Part shown: positions 9,391-19,633 of the stretch, piece after piece | Layout: the number at the start of each line of letters is the position of its first letter | Position numbering within the stretch: position 1 is the stretch's first letter | NCBI RefSeq assembly: GCF_001424305.1 | Contig: NZ_LMPD01000002.1 | Location: 295,531 to 359,530, forward strand | Length of the DNA: 64,000 nucleotides | Reading direction: 5' to 3' | From: Pedobacter sp. Leaf176 | GTDB lineage: Bacteria; Bacteroidota; Bacteroidia; Sphingobacteriales; Sphingobacteriaceae | Translations under genes and position numbers: made by a program | The notes under the pieces: model-generated | The model's database searches: none | What the model was told of the DNA's origin: nothing | What the model saw: only the letters and a program-made list of their open reading frames with translations

Positions 9391-10323
9391 ATGTATAATA
9401 ACTCTGCGAGATATAGTAGGCTAATTAAAGATGAAGCTATTCGGCTTGGCTTTATGGCCTGTGGCATTTCTAAAGCAGAATTTTTAGAGGGGGAAGCCCC
9501 AAGATTAGAAAACTGGCTGAAAAGCAATCTCCATGGCGAAATGAAGTACATGGAAAATTATTTTGATAAACGTTTAGACCCACGCCTATTAGTTGATGGA
9601 GCAAAATCGGTTATTTCTCTGTCGCTTAATTATTATACAGAAGATAAGCAGGCGGATGCTGATGCACCCAAAATATCAAAATATGCTTATGGTCAGGATT
9701 ACCATACGGTTATAAAAGATAAGCTAAAAACCTTAATGTTATTTATTGAAGAACATATCGGCGAGGTATCTGGCAGAGCCTTTGTTGATTCAGCTCCTGT
9801 TTTAGATCGGGCATGGGCACAACGTTCAGGAATTGGATGGTTTGGAAAAAATGCAAACCTCATCAGTAAGCAAAATGGTTCGTTCTTTTTTCTTGCAGAA
9901 CTGATAGTCGATTTAGAGCTGGATTATGACCATCCTTTTCAAAGCGACTATTGTGGTACCTGTACAAGATGTTTAGATGCCTGTCCTACAGATGCTATTA
10001 TTGCACCACAGGTGGTTGATGGCACAAAATGCATATCTTACCTAACCATTGAACTAAAAAATGAAATTCCAAACGAGTTCAATGGTAAAATGGACAACTG
10101 GATGTTTGGCTGCGATATTTGTCAGGATGTTTGTCCCTGGAACCGCTTTTCAAAAGCCCATACTGAACCCGCTTTTAAACCAGAAAATGGCTTACTTGAA
10201 TTAAATGCACAGGAATTAACAGAAATTACTGACGAAGTTTTCAAAAAAGTTTTTAAAGGGTCTGCCGTTAAAAGAACGAAATTTACCGGATTAAAGCGAA
10301 ACATTGATTTTTTGAAATCGTAA
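9391..10323 (+). CDS. queG: Epoxyqueuosine reductase QueG
   Basis: QueG reduces epoxyqueuosine to queuosine in tRNA anticodons, using cobalamin and two [4Fe-4S] clusters. The 310-residue protein has the N-terminal DUF1730 region with [17 protein letters not shown], a first cluster motif [12 protein letters not shown] and a second [11 protein letters not shown]. There is no C-terminal HEAT-repeat extension, which is usual for short members. ATG 9391 is preferred to a TTG at 9382. A TATCTTTG -7-like box ends at 9384. A queuosine-precursor transporter gene lies at 16469. Confidence 0.94.
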   Translation: MYNNSARYSRLIKDEAIRLGFMACGISKAEFLEGEAPRLENWLKSNLHGEMKYMENYFDKRLDPRLLVDGAKSVISLSLNYYTEDKQADADAPKISKYAYGQDYHTVIKDKLKTLMLFIEEHIGEVSGRAFVDSAPVLDRAWAQRSGIGWFGKNANLISKQNGSFFFLAELIVDLELDYDHPFQSDYCGTCTRCLDACPTDAIIAPQVVDGTKCISYLTIELKNEIPNEFNGKMDNWMFGCDICQDVCPWNRFSKAHTEPAFKPENGLLELNAQELTEITDEVFKKVFKGSAVKRTKFTGLKRNIDFLKS

Positions 10324-10406
10324 ACTAATTTTTGAATACGAATAAAGATACCACTGAAATATCGCTATCTTGTTAACAATAAAACATCGAAAAATATTTA
10401 AGCCTT

Positions 10407-11417
10407 TTAGTTTTTTGGATTACAATTAGTGACCAACTTAATAGCATAATTTGCATTTAGCGGTTCGTTGGTTTGTGCCAGGCGCTGCGAACCTGTATTT
10501 CCGGGGCATGCAATATCACCTGCCGCATCATAAATCAACTTATTTCCATTGGCTAACAATTCTTTCGGAACATATACCTGTACTTTCGTTATCGAATAAC
10601 CAGAAGGGAAATAACGAACGTAATAACCATCAGGATGTTTTGTCCATATACCGCTCGGCACATCCGCTCTGGGTGGCGCCATTCCCGCAATGATGGCATA
10701 TTTTTCCATATCAGCGTAAGTGTAATTACCTGAAGAAACCAACTGGCGAATATTATTTTCTGCCTCAAAGACGGCTTTAATTCCTGAAGGAAGCTGATCT
10801 TTAGCTTTCTCCATTACATCAAAAGGTAAAATGCCCAATGCCCCACCCTCTAATTGGGTTAATTGTGTTGTCGTTAAAAGTTTCAAGGCTGTTAGTTTTA
10901 TCGTTCCGTTAAAATCAGAAAACTTGGTTCTTGCTATAATCGCCCATAACAAAGCTTGTATATCATGCTGATCAACTTCCGGATGTTTTTCTGCACTTTT
11001 TAAAACGGTAACAACAACTTCTTCTTTCGGACCTAAAACAGGCGCAAACATATATCCGTCGCCTTTCGATGGCGCAAAAGTACCCGCTTTTAAACAATAA
11101 CTTTTATTCGTCATTTCGTAAAATCCTTCACACAACACGTAACCTCCGTCAGGATTTTTTGGCAATAGATATAGCGGTTGAAACTTTGCACCTGCATTAA
11201 AATCAGGCATTTTCTCTCCTTCACGATTTACGTCTTCAAAGGAGGTTGTGATTGCTGCCGGTTGCTTTAGGAATTTATCAACTCCGAGGGCCTTGGCTCC
11301 CTGAGCCGTTCCAACTTTTAATAATTTATCTTTTAATCCGCCGAATTGGGCTTGAGCGGTTAATCCTGAAGCTGCGAAAAGCAAGAACAGGGGAATAGAT
11401 TTTAAATTTTTCATCAT
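10407..11417 (-). CDS. Exported protein of unknown function
   Basis: The 336-residue product starts with a clear signal peptide ending in AQAQ (about residue 24), so it is probably periplasmic or secreted. The mature part contains a segment with Cys near FCPGNTG-like sequence at the C-terminus (about residue 305), a lysine-rich start and no catalytic motif I recognise. It is monocistronic, convergent with queG and divergent from the methionine operon. Calling it a hypothetical exported protein is as far as the sequence allows. Confidence 0.7.
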   Translation of the reverse strand: MMKNLKSIPLFLLFAASGLTAQAQFGGLKDKLLKVGTAQGAKALGVDKFLKQPAAITTSFEDVNREGEKMPDFNAGAKFQPLYLLPKNPDGGYVLCEGFYEMTNKSYCLKAGTFAPSKGDGYMFAPVLGPKEEVVVTVLKSAEKHPEVDQHDIQALLWAIIARTKFSDFNGTIKLTALKLLTTTQLTQLEGGALGILPFDVMEKAKDQLPSGIKAVFEAENNIRQLVSSGNYTYADMEKYAIIAGMAPPRADVPSGIWTKHPDGYYVRYFPSGYSITKVQVYVPKELLANGNKLIYDAAGDIACPGNTGSQRLAQTNEPLNANYAIKLVTNCNPKN

Positions 11418-11621
11418 GATTAGATAGGCTCCACAAACATAAAAGTTTTAAGGTTAAGTTTATATTAGTTTGCATTATGTTTTACATCATAAAAACTAAA
11501 GTTTTCATTCACAATAACTTAACAAATTATCAGAATTAAGTTTTGTTATTTCGATTATAATTCTGACATTTGAAATATTATTTGGTAGATAACTAAATAA
11601 AAGTCAATCTTAATCAGATTG

Positions 11622-11728
11622 ATTTATAAAGAAGTGGCGAGAGACTGGCTCTGTGACCCACTGGCAACCCTCAGAAGAGAAGGTGCCAATTCCAGACCGA
11701 ATAACAGGTGTTATTTGGAGATATAAAT
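11622..11728 (+). ncRNA. SAM-I (S-box) riboswitch controlling the methionine operon
   Basis: The S-box core is readable in order: GCGAGAGACTGG, GACCCACTGGCAACC and AAGGTGCCAATTCC, then a variable hairpin arm (ATAACAGGTGTTAT) and GGAGATA. The closing P1 helix pairs ATTTATA (11622-11628) with TATAAAT (11722-11728). SAM-I aptamers turn off methionine genes when S-adenosylmethionine is plentiful, and the next large genes downstream are metY, metX and hom. I see no canonical terminator directly after P1, so the expression platform is unclear. Confidence 0.9.
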
Positions 11729-11737
11729 TAGAAACTG

Positions 11738-11866
11738 ATGAAAAAACTAAATCTTCAATCGCAACGCGACCTTAATCTGAGCCTCAAACCGGTAAAAAAC
11801 TCTTTTGTTATATCGATTTGTTTTGGAATGCAGGTGATTACTTGTATGTGCTGTTGCATACAGTAA
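11738..11866 (+). CDS. Putative 42-residue Cys-rich leader peptide (CMCCC)
   Basis: An ATG 10 nt after the SAM-I aptamer opens a 42-codon frame ending ICFGMQVITCMCCCIQ. Five Cys codons fall in the last 15 residues, four of them in a five-residue run. The peptide lies between a riboswitch and sulfur amino acid genes, so ribosome stalling when Cys-tRNA is low would be a natural control point. Downstream are possible pairings CTTCC/GGAAG (about 11878-11910) and TCCCG/CGGGA. Coding is inferred from position and composition alone; polycysteine leader peptides that sense cysteine are known from mycobacteria. Confidence 0.55.
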   Translation: MKKLNLQSQRDLNLSLKPVKNSFVISICFGMQVITCMCCCIQ

Positions 11867-11960
11867 TTTAAAAATCTTCCTCTTTTGTTTCTTTTTTCAA
11901 ATTGGAAGGTCCCGGTAAAGCGGGATACGCCCTAAAAATTATCTTGATTCAGGATTATAA

Positions 11961-13349
<1,389 letters not shown>

Positions 13350-13389
13350 GCTTAAACCAACAGATTTTAGTTAAGATATCACTTTTATA

Positions 13390-14448
13390 ATGAGCACAGC
13401 ATCCACATACAGTTATCCCAAACAATTTAAATTAGAAAGCGGAAAGAGTATCCGCAACCTGCAAATCGCTTACCAAACTTTTGGAAAGCTAAATGCTAAT
13501 AAAGATAATGTAGTTTGGGTTTGCCATGCCTTAACCGCAAATGCCGATGTTTTCGAATGGTGGGAAGGTTTGTTCGGGCAAAATGCATTGTTCAATCCCC
13601 AGGAACATTATATCATTTGTGCAAATGTTTTGGGCTCGAATTATGGAACAACAAATCCTATAAGCACAAATCCAGTAACTGGCTTACCTTATTATCTATC
13701 ATTTCCGCAGTTTACCATTCGCGATTTCGTTTCAGCACACCAGTTACTGGCTAATCATCTGGGAATTGAAAACATAAGATTGTTAATCGGTGGATCTCTA
13801 GGCGGTCAGCAAGCTGTCGAATGGGGAATAATAGAGCCAGCTAGAATAGAAAATTTAATTTTAGTTGCTACAAATGCCGTTCATTCTCCGTGGGGAATTG
13901 CATTTAACGAAAGCCAGCGTTTAGCGATTACAACCGATAGAACTTTCTATGCAAATCAGCCTGACGGTGGTAGCAAAGGCTTGAAAACCGCTCGCAGCAT
14001 CGCCCTTTTAAGCTATAGAACTTACCATGCCTATGGTAATACCCAATTAGAAAGCGTGAACGACAAAACTGATAATTTCAGGGCATCTTCTTACCAAAAT
14101 TACCAGGGAGAAAAGTTGATAAACCGGTTTAATGCTTACAGCTATTACTATTTGACCAAAGCGATGGATAGTCATAACGTTGGTCGAAATCGTAAATCGA
14201 TATCAGAAGCTTTAAAGTTAATTAAGGCAAATACTTTAGTTATCGGAATTGAAAACGATTTCTTATTCCCGATTTCGGAGCAGAAATATTTAGCTGATAA
14301 TATTAAGGATGCCGAATTTGCAACGATATACTCTGAGTATGGCCACGATGGATTTCTAATCGAGACGAATGCCTTAACGAACATCATCGGAAATTTCATT
14401 AAGGAAAGCAAAAACAAGAAGATAATTAAGTTACAACATACGGCCTAA
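13390..14448 (+). CDS. metX: Homoserine O-acetyltransferase MetX
   Basis: MetX is an alpha/beta hydrolase that acetylates homoserine and supplies the substrate of MetY just upstream. In 352 residues the triad is visible: Ser136 in GGSLGGQQ, Asp290 in ENDFLFP and His319 in GHDGFL. The conserved WVCHALTANADVFEWW segment lies near residue 44. The related acyl-transferases that use succinyl-CoA cannot be excluded by eye, but pairing with MetY favours acetylation. Confidence 0.93.
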   Translation: MSTASTYSYPKQFKLESGKSIRNLQIAYQTFGKLNANKDNVVWVCHALTANADVFEWWEGLFGQNALFNPQEHYIICANVLGSNYGTTNPISTNPVTGLPYYLSFPQFTIRDFVSAHQLLANHLGIENIRLLIGGSLGGQQAVEWGIIEPARIENLILVATNAVHSPWGIAFNESQRLAITTDRTFYANQPDGGSKGLKTARSIALLSYRTYHAYGNTQLESVNDKTDNFRASSYQNYQGEKLINRFNAYSYYYLTKAMDSHNVGRNRKSISEALKLIKANTLVIGIENDFLFPISEQKYLADNIKDAEFATIYSEYGHDGFLIETNALTNIIGNFIKESKNKKIIKLQHTA

Positions 14449-14524
14449 GCTTAAAGCGAAAAGCCCAAGGCAGAAAGATTAAAGTAGAAAGCTAAAGAAC
14501 AGAGAATTAAATAACAGTTAATCA

Positions 14525-14587
14525 GCCACGGAACGCTGAATCGCGGAAACTAAAATCCTGTTCATTATGAATCTGTGTTTTTGTGGC
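14525..14587. repeat. Weak palindromic remnant between metX and hom
   Basis: GCCAC at 14525 and GTGGC at 14583 bound a segment with partial internal pairing (AATCTGTG near the right end), similar to the CCACAGAT repeats elsewhere. The surrounding gap 14449-14680 also holds purine-rich filler and short repeats of TACTTGATA (14639-14669). Confidence 0.35.
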
Positions 14588-14680
14588 AGATTAAGATAAA
14601 ATATAAAACAATATAGTGGCGAACTCACAGGCATCTAATCTTGATACTTGATACCAGCTACTTGATATTATTAAAAGCAC

Positions 14681-15925
14681 ATGAGTAAGAATTTAAAAAT
14701 TGGATTATTTGGTTTTGGAGTCGTAGGACAAGGCTTATTGGACATCATTCAAAGCCAGAGCCTTAACCTTGAAATCGTTAAAATTGCCATTAAGGACCCA
14801 AGAAAGAAACGTACATTGAACAAAGACTTGTTCACCACCGATAAAAATGAGATTCTGAATAATTCAGAGATTAATACGGTTGTAGAATTGATAAATGATG
14901 CCGATGCCGCTTATGATATCGTAACCAATGCATTGAAAAACGGCAAAAACGTGGTTTCGGCAAATAAAAAAATGATTGCTACGCACTTGAATGAGTTGGT
15001 GAACTTACAACAGAAATACGGTACATCTTTACTATATGAAGGCGCTGTTTGCGGTAGTATTCCCATCATCAGAAACTTGGAAGAATACTATGACAACGAG
15101 CTTTTTCACGCGTTGAGCGGCATTTTCAATGGTTCATCGAATTACATCTTATCTAAGATATTTAACGAAAATCAAAGCTACGATTCTGCACTAAAGGAAG
15201 CTCAGGATCTGGGATTTGCAGAAACCGACCCAATTTTAGACGTAGGTGGATATGATCCAAAATATAAGTTGGCGATTGCTACCGCACATGCATACGGCCT
15301 GTTTGTAAATCCAGATGCTATATTAAATATTGGAATTCAAAATCTTTCTCACCATGACATTAAATATGCCAGAGAGAAAAACTTAAAGATAAAGCTAGTT
15401 CCAACAGCCCGTAAGGTCAATACTAAAGATATTGTTACCTATGTTTTGCCAAAACTGGTTGCTAAAGATGATTTCTTATATAATGTAGAAAATGAATATA
15501 ATGCAGTAACCGTTCAGGCCGCTTTTGCTGATAAACAGTTTTTCTTTGGCAAAGGGGCTGGTGGTCACCCGACCGGTGCTGCCGTACTTTCTGACATTGC
15601 CGCATTACGTTATGATTATCGTTATGAATATAAAAAATACCACTCGGAAAATGGTGTAAAGCATACGGAAGATGTTCTATTGGAAGTTTATCTGCGTTAT
15701 ATTGATGACGATTTAATTAGCCTGTTAGCCTTTGATAACATCAGCGAACGCTATGCTGCAAGCGAATACAAATACGTAATCGGTACAGTAAAATTAGAAA
15801 GCTTAATTAACAACCGTGATTTACTTTTAGATAAAGACGTATTTGTTGCCTACACAGGCAGGCAGATTTACCGGCAGGAACAGGTTGCTGAAAATGTATA
15901 TGCGGCAGAATTAGCTGCGCTTTAA
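14681..15925 (+). CDS. hom: Homoserine dehydrogenase
   Basis: Homoserine dehydrogenase reduces aspartate semialdehyde to homoserine, the substrate of MetX. The 414-residue protein has the N-terminal NAD(P) motif GFGVVGQG (11-18), SANKKMIA for substrate binding, the catalytic region GIFNGSSNYILSK and GGYDPKYKLAIATAHAYG, and GKGAGGHPTGAAVLSD. The last 80 residues could be a degenerate ACT domain. It is a stand-alone enzyme, not fused to aspartokinase. It follows metX by 232 bp, so it may have its own promoter. Confidence 0.94.
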   Translation: MSKNLKIGLFGFGVVGQGLLDIIQSQSLNLEIVKIAIKDPRKKRTLNKDLFTTDKNEILNNSEINTVVELINDADAAYDIVTNALKNGKNVVSANKKMIATHLNELVNLQQKYGTSLLYEGAVCGSIPIIRNLEEYYDNELFHALSGIFNGSSNYILSKIFNENQSYDSALKEAQDLGFAETDPILDVGGYDPKYKLAIATAHAYGLFVNPDAILNIGIQNLSHHDIKYAREKNLKIKLVPTARKVNTKDIVTYVLPKLVAKDDFLYNVENEYNAVTVQAAFADKQFFFGKGAGGHPTGAAVLSDIAALRYDYRYEYKKYHSENGVKHTEDVLLEVYLRYIDDDLISLLAFDNISERYAASEYKYVIGTVKLESLINNRDLLLDKDVFVAYTGRQIYRQEQVAENVYAAELAAL

Positions 15926-15962
15926 GAATTTTTTAAGGTTAATTTTTTTATTTGTTTTGTTG

Positions 15963-16002
15963 TTAAGCGCAAAGGCTGGAGCGATTCCGACCTTTGCGTT
16001 AA
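15963..16002. terminator. Hairpin at the hom / lipoprotein convergence
   Basis: TTAAGCGCAAAGG (15963-15975) pairs with CCTTTGCGTTAA (15991-16002) with a single bulged G. It overlaps the stop codon of the minus-strand gene. No clear T-run follows on either strand, so terminator function is tentative. Confidence 0.4.
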
Positions 16003-16454
16003 TTGCTTTCCTTAACATATTTCTCAACAATTACCCTGTCGATACCTTCCTTTTCAACTTTTTCCAAACCTGTTTGAATCAAGGTATCCTTTGCTAAACT
16101 CAGTTTAAAATCGAAGGTTTTCCCTTCCCAGTTTTTATTTTTATAATACGTAAGGTGCTCTGTATAAGTGCTGCCATTTAACAGGTAAGTTCCGCCTCCG
16201 GCATCAAAGCCTGTACTGTCTTCAGGGTTTTTACTGTGTTTTAGAAAAGCGAAATGGGTGTCGTTGATAATCTTAATCATATTGAAATTCGCGAGGTAAT
16301 TAGTTATTTTACCTGATTTTCTATCCGTAATAGTTCCTGAAATTAATTTCCAGGTGCCTTGAATATTTGGTTGATTGTTGGCCACCTGATGTGTCTTTTC
16401 TTTACAGGCATACAATAATGTAAAAGCGATAAAAAAGAAAAATTTTATTTTCAT
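15999..16454 (-). CDS. Small lipoprotein with a lipocalin-like fold
   Basis: The 151-residue product has a signal peptide with a lipobox LLYAC (Cys near 16) followed by charged residues, so it is a predicted lipoprotein. The mature part contains IQGTWKLISGTITDRKSG, which resembles the opening strand of lipocalin-like domains (DUF4488/PF13648 type), and ends in short beta strands. Precise function is unknown. It is 14 bp downstream of the VUT transporter gene and is probably co-transcribed with it. Confidence 0.65.
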   Translation of the reverse strand: MKIKFFFFIAFTLLYACKEKTHQVANNQPNIQGTWKLISGTITDRKSGKITNYLANFNMIKIINDTHFAFLKHSKNPEDSTGFDAGGGTYLLNGSTYTEHLTYYKNKNWEGKTFDFKLSLAKDTLIQTGLEKVEKEGIDRVIVEKYVKESN

Positions 16455-16468
16455 ATTTTTTGAATTAC

Positions 16469-17239
16469 TTATCCTCTACCAGCCAGTTCAGTTAATTTCC
16501 GCGCTAAATCTTTTCCTAAATAACCATCAATTATTGCATGCACAACATATAAAATCGGGGTCATTAATATAGCAACAAAAAACTTATATGTATAATTGAC
16601 CAATCCGATAGCAGCCACCATTTGCCAGCTATAATGGTATTGAGGATTCAAATAAAAAGCAATAAAAATAACCACAAAACTATCGATAAGTTGCGATATT
16701 ATAGTTGAACCTGTTGCTCTTAACCAAAGCGACTTTTCTCCTGTTATTTTTTTGATCCGATGAAAAATTAAAACATCAGCAAGTTGTCCAACGATGAAAG
16801 CAATTATCGAACCGACGATAATCCACATACCCTGTCCAAAAATACCTGCGAAAGCATTATTCATGTTCAAATCTTCGCCATTTATATTTTGATGTATCCA
16901 GAAATCTGCAGCGCTTAAATGCATAGAACCCCAAACGACTAAAAAAGCGAAGGCAATTAAAATAGCGGTTAGAATAGATAAAAACCTGACTTGTTTTACT
17001 CCGAAATACTCGTTAATGATATCAGTCATAATAAAAATGATTGGCCAGGTTAATACACCAGCAGACATTACAAACGAAAGATTCGGCACACCAAACAAAT
17101 TGATGTCAAACTTTTTGAAGCCCAGTGTTTCTTCAACACTGAACAACTTGACACCGATAAACTCTGATAGTATTGCATTTGCCACAAAAAAACTTCCCAG
17201 GATGAGAAGTAAACGGCTTTCTTTAGTTTTAAAAGTCAT
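16469..17239 (-). CDS. Queuosine precursor transporter (VUT/YhhQ family)
   Basis: This 256-residue integral membrane protein has about six to seven hydrophobic helices and the family motifs FIMTDIINEYFGVKQVR and FIVGQLADVLIFHRIKK (PF02592). YhhQ of E. coli imports queuosine precursors such as preQ0/preQ1, and this genome segment also encodes QueG, which supports that role. The gene is divergent from the Bcr/CflA transporter gene. Confidence 0.9.
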   Translation of the reverse strand: MTFKTKESRLLLILGSFFVANAILSEFIGVKLFSVEETLGFKKFDINLFGVPNLSFVMSAGVLTWPIIFIMTDIINEYFGVKQVRFLSILTAILIAFAFLVVWGSMHLSAADFWIHQNINGEDLNMNNAFAGIFGQGMWIIVGSIIAFIVGQLADVLIFHRIKKITGEKSLWLRATGSTIISQLIDSFVVIFIAFYLNPQYHYSWQMVAAIGLVNYTYKFFVAILMTPILYVVHAIIDGYLGKDLARKLTELAGRG

Positions 17240-17386
17240 AAGGTATAAATCTAAAAATAAATCAAATCAGATTCAGCTTTTCAACATTAATTTTTAATAT
17301 CAATACTTTTTACAATCATTCGACCTTAAAAATAGTTTAATAACTTAAATCTCCTAATCTTTGCAACTCCAAAACCGGAAATCTTA

Positions 17387-18613
17387 ATGGCTAAGAAACA
17401 ACACTTCTATCTCATATTAATTTTAGGTTCATTAGCTGCGCTCGGACCTTTTTCGATTGACATGTATCTACCGGGTTTCGTAGACATCGCCGATGATTTG
17501 AAAAGCACAGAATCTACAGTGGCATTATCCTTATCCAGTTTTTTTATTGGTATTTCGGCCGGTCAACTTTTGTACGGGCCCTTACTTGACAAGTTTGGCC
17601 GCAAAAAGCCTTTATATTTTGGTTTATCACTTTACATTCTTTCATCATTTTTATGTTTAGCGGTCACCGATGTTAACCAGCTTATTGTTTTACGTTTTGT
17701 GCAGGCTATTGGTAGTTGCGCTACCGCAGTTGCTTCTGTTGCCATGGTTCGCGATTTATTTTCTGTGGAGGAAAGTCCGAAAGTCTTTGCCTCATTGATG
17801 TTGGTTATCGCAGTTTCGCCAATGCTTGCGCCGACCGCCGGTGGCTATTTAATTTCAGCTTTAGGATGGCAATATGTCTTTGTATTTTTGGGTTTTATGG
17901 CTATACTTATACTGCTCGCATCTATTTTTAAATTACCTGAAAGCTATAAACCCGACCCAAATTATTCTTTAAAACCTAAGCCGATACTAAACAGCTTTTT
18001 AACAGTTTTGAAGAACCCGCAATTTTCGACTTACGCTTTAATCAGCTCGATCACTTTTTCGGGTTTATTTGCTTATGTATCTTCATCGCCGCAGGTTTTT
18101 ATGAAAATTTATGAAGTAAGCAAAACTGGCTACGGATGGATATTTGCTCTGTTATCTGTGTTTTTCATAGGATCTAGTCAGATAAATAGTTTAATTTTAA
18201 AATGGTTTACCAGTAAGCAGATTGTAACCCGTGCGCTAATAGCACAATGCTTATTCAGTTTAATATTCTTAGTTTTCGCATTAAACGATTGGCTGAACCT
18301 GTATTCAACAATTGGTTTTATCGCTCTATTTTTATGTTGCTTAGGATTTATTAATCCAAACGCAGCAGCTTTATCCCTTGCACCGTTCAGTAAAAATGCT
18401 GGCAGTGCATCAGCTTTGATGGGTGCACTTCAAATGGGGTTAGGTGCATTAGCTTCGGTAATGGTAAGTTTATTCAGCGAGCATTCAGTTGTTCCGATGC
18501 CACTAGTTATGACAGCTGCTGCCTTTATCGCTCTGATTTGTCTATTAGTTGGCAGGAGGTACATAAAAACAGAAATTGAGGCATCATCTGAAGCAACGGT
18601 TGTTGGTCATTAA
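17387..18613 (+). CDS. Bcr/CflA family multidrug MFS exporter
   Basis: This is a 408-residue, 12-helix major facilitator. The N-terminus ALGPFSIDMYLPGF is diagnostic of the Bcr/CflA subfamily, motif A reads GPLLDKFGRKKPL (about residues 66-78), and the drug:proton antiporter signature lies in the fifth helix (SPMLAPTAGGYL). Such pumps export bicyclomycin, chloramphenicol or related compounds; the substrate cannot be read from sequence. It stands alone. Confidence 0.9.
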   Translation: MAKKQHFYLILILGSLAALGPFSIDMYLPGFVDIADDLKSTESTVALSLSSFFIGISAGQLLYGPLLDKFGRKKPLYFGLSLYILSSFLCLAVTDVNQLIVLRFVQAIGSCATAVASVAMVRDLFSVEESPKVFASLMLVIAVSPMLAPTAGGYLISALGWQYVFVFLGFMAILILLASIFKLPESYKPDPNYSLKPKPILNSFLTVLKNPQFSTYALISSITFSGLFAYVSSSPQVFMKIYEVSKTGYGWIFALLSVFFIGSSQINSLILKWFTSKQIVTRALIAQCLFSLIFLVFALNDWLNLYSTIGFIALFLCCLGFINPNAAALSLAPFSKNAGSASALMGALQMGLGALASVMVSLFSEHSVVPMPLVMTAAAFIALICLLVGRRYIKTEIEASSEATVVGH

Positions 18614-18860
18614 ATTATAAGAAGTATTAGTCAAGCACAACTTTAACTATCCTTTTTTACCACCTAGATACCTGAGATCACTATAGCTTTTTTTTATCAT
18701 AAGTATAATTTAAGCACCTGACTTGAATACTTACATCTAGTCATATAGTATCATTATAGGTATGAAATGTGCAATAAGATCAGAAATTAACCGGGAAAGG
18801 TTTATTAGCGATTAACTATAAATGAATAATTGGCCTGCTTAGGTGTCTCAGGTGGTTAAC
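18614..18860. other. Gene-free stretch after the MFS gene
   Basis: With the terminator that follows, this gives 313 bp without a gene. It is AT-rich, has no convincing frame or strong palindrome, and nothing more specific is seen in it. Confidence 0.5.
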
Positions 18861-18889
18861 AAAAAAAGTTCAGGTGTTTCCAACTGAAC
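18861..18889 (-). terminator. Intrinsic terminator of lolA/ftsK
   Basis: On the minus strand GTTCAG (18889-18884) pairs with CTGAAC (18873-18868) and is followed directly by seven T residues (18867-18861). It sits 38 bp after the lolA stop codon. Confidence 0.85.
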
Positions 18890-18926
18890 CTTTCAAAAAA
18901 TTCTTTATTCAAATTGAGAAAGAAAA

Positions 18927-19577
18927 TTATCTTAAATCAACAACTTCAACGCCAGGATATTTTTTGGCATCGAAAGCAAACGTGGTTTCCGGTATTTTTA
19001 CATTAGGTGAAAAAGTTTTCACATTGTAAGTGTATTTATTTCCATTTTTATCGAACAAAACAACATTAGCAATTTGTTTAGCCGCTTTATCTATACTTAA
19101 ACGCACTTTAAAAATTGATTTCTTTGTATCAGTAGGTGTCAAATCAATCATTTGATACGTTTTTGCACCTACTTTTTGATCTCCTGTATAAACATATTTA
19201 AAGCCTTTTTCATAAACAGTAAAAATTTTAGCAGGATTTATTGCATCACTATTTGGATCAATGCTGCTTACCTGCACTTCTTTGTCTTTTTTGAGATAGG
19301 TCCATTGGCTTTTGCCGTCGCTGAATAGTTCCTGATTTGTCATGGCTACCTTGTATTTATTAGAATTCGCTTTAACATAGAGCGTACCCTGCTGTGTTTC
19401 TTTCACCTTTGCTTTCGGGTTTTCTAACGTGAAAGTAAAATCGGTTTTAACAATATTGTATGACTTGTATTTTTTACTTACTTCTGCCAAAATAGCTTTG
19501 GCTTTTGCATCTGTTTGAGCGTAAGTTGATGTTGTAAATGCAACAACAACCATTAATGCTGAAATTAATTTCTTCAT
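18927..19577 (-). CDS. lolA: Outer-membrane lipoprotein carrier protein LolA
   Basis: LolA shuttles lipoproteins across the periplasm from the LolCDE transporter to the outer membrane. The 216-residue product has a signal peptide ending TYAQ (about residue 21) and the LolA-type beta pattern: FTFTLENPKAKVKETQQGTL, then KYKVAMTNQELFSDGKSQWTY, and a C-terminal FSPNVKIPETTFAFD. It lies 56 bp downstream of ftsK, a gene order also seen in other Bacteroidota, and ends at a strong terminator. Confidence 0.88.
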   Translation of the reverse strand: MKKLISALMVVVAFTTSTYAQTDAKAKAILAEVSKKYKSYNIVKTDFTFTLENPKAKVKETQQGTLYVKANSNKYKVAMTNQELFSDGKSQWTYLKKDKEVQVSSIDPNSDAINPAKIFTVYEKGFKYVYTGDQKVGAKTYQMIDLTPTDTKKSIFKVRLSIDKAAKQIANVVLFDKNGNKYTYNVKTFSPNVKIPETTFAFDAKKYPGVEVVDLR

Positions 19578-19633
19578 GTGGTGTATTTAATTTTCTTTGA
19601 ATGTTAGAGTAGATTACTAAGCGTTGGTTTAAT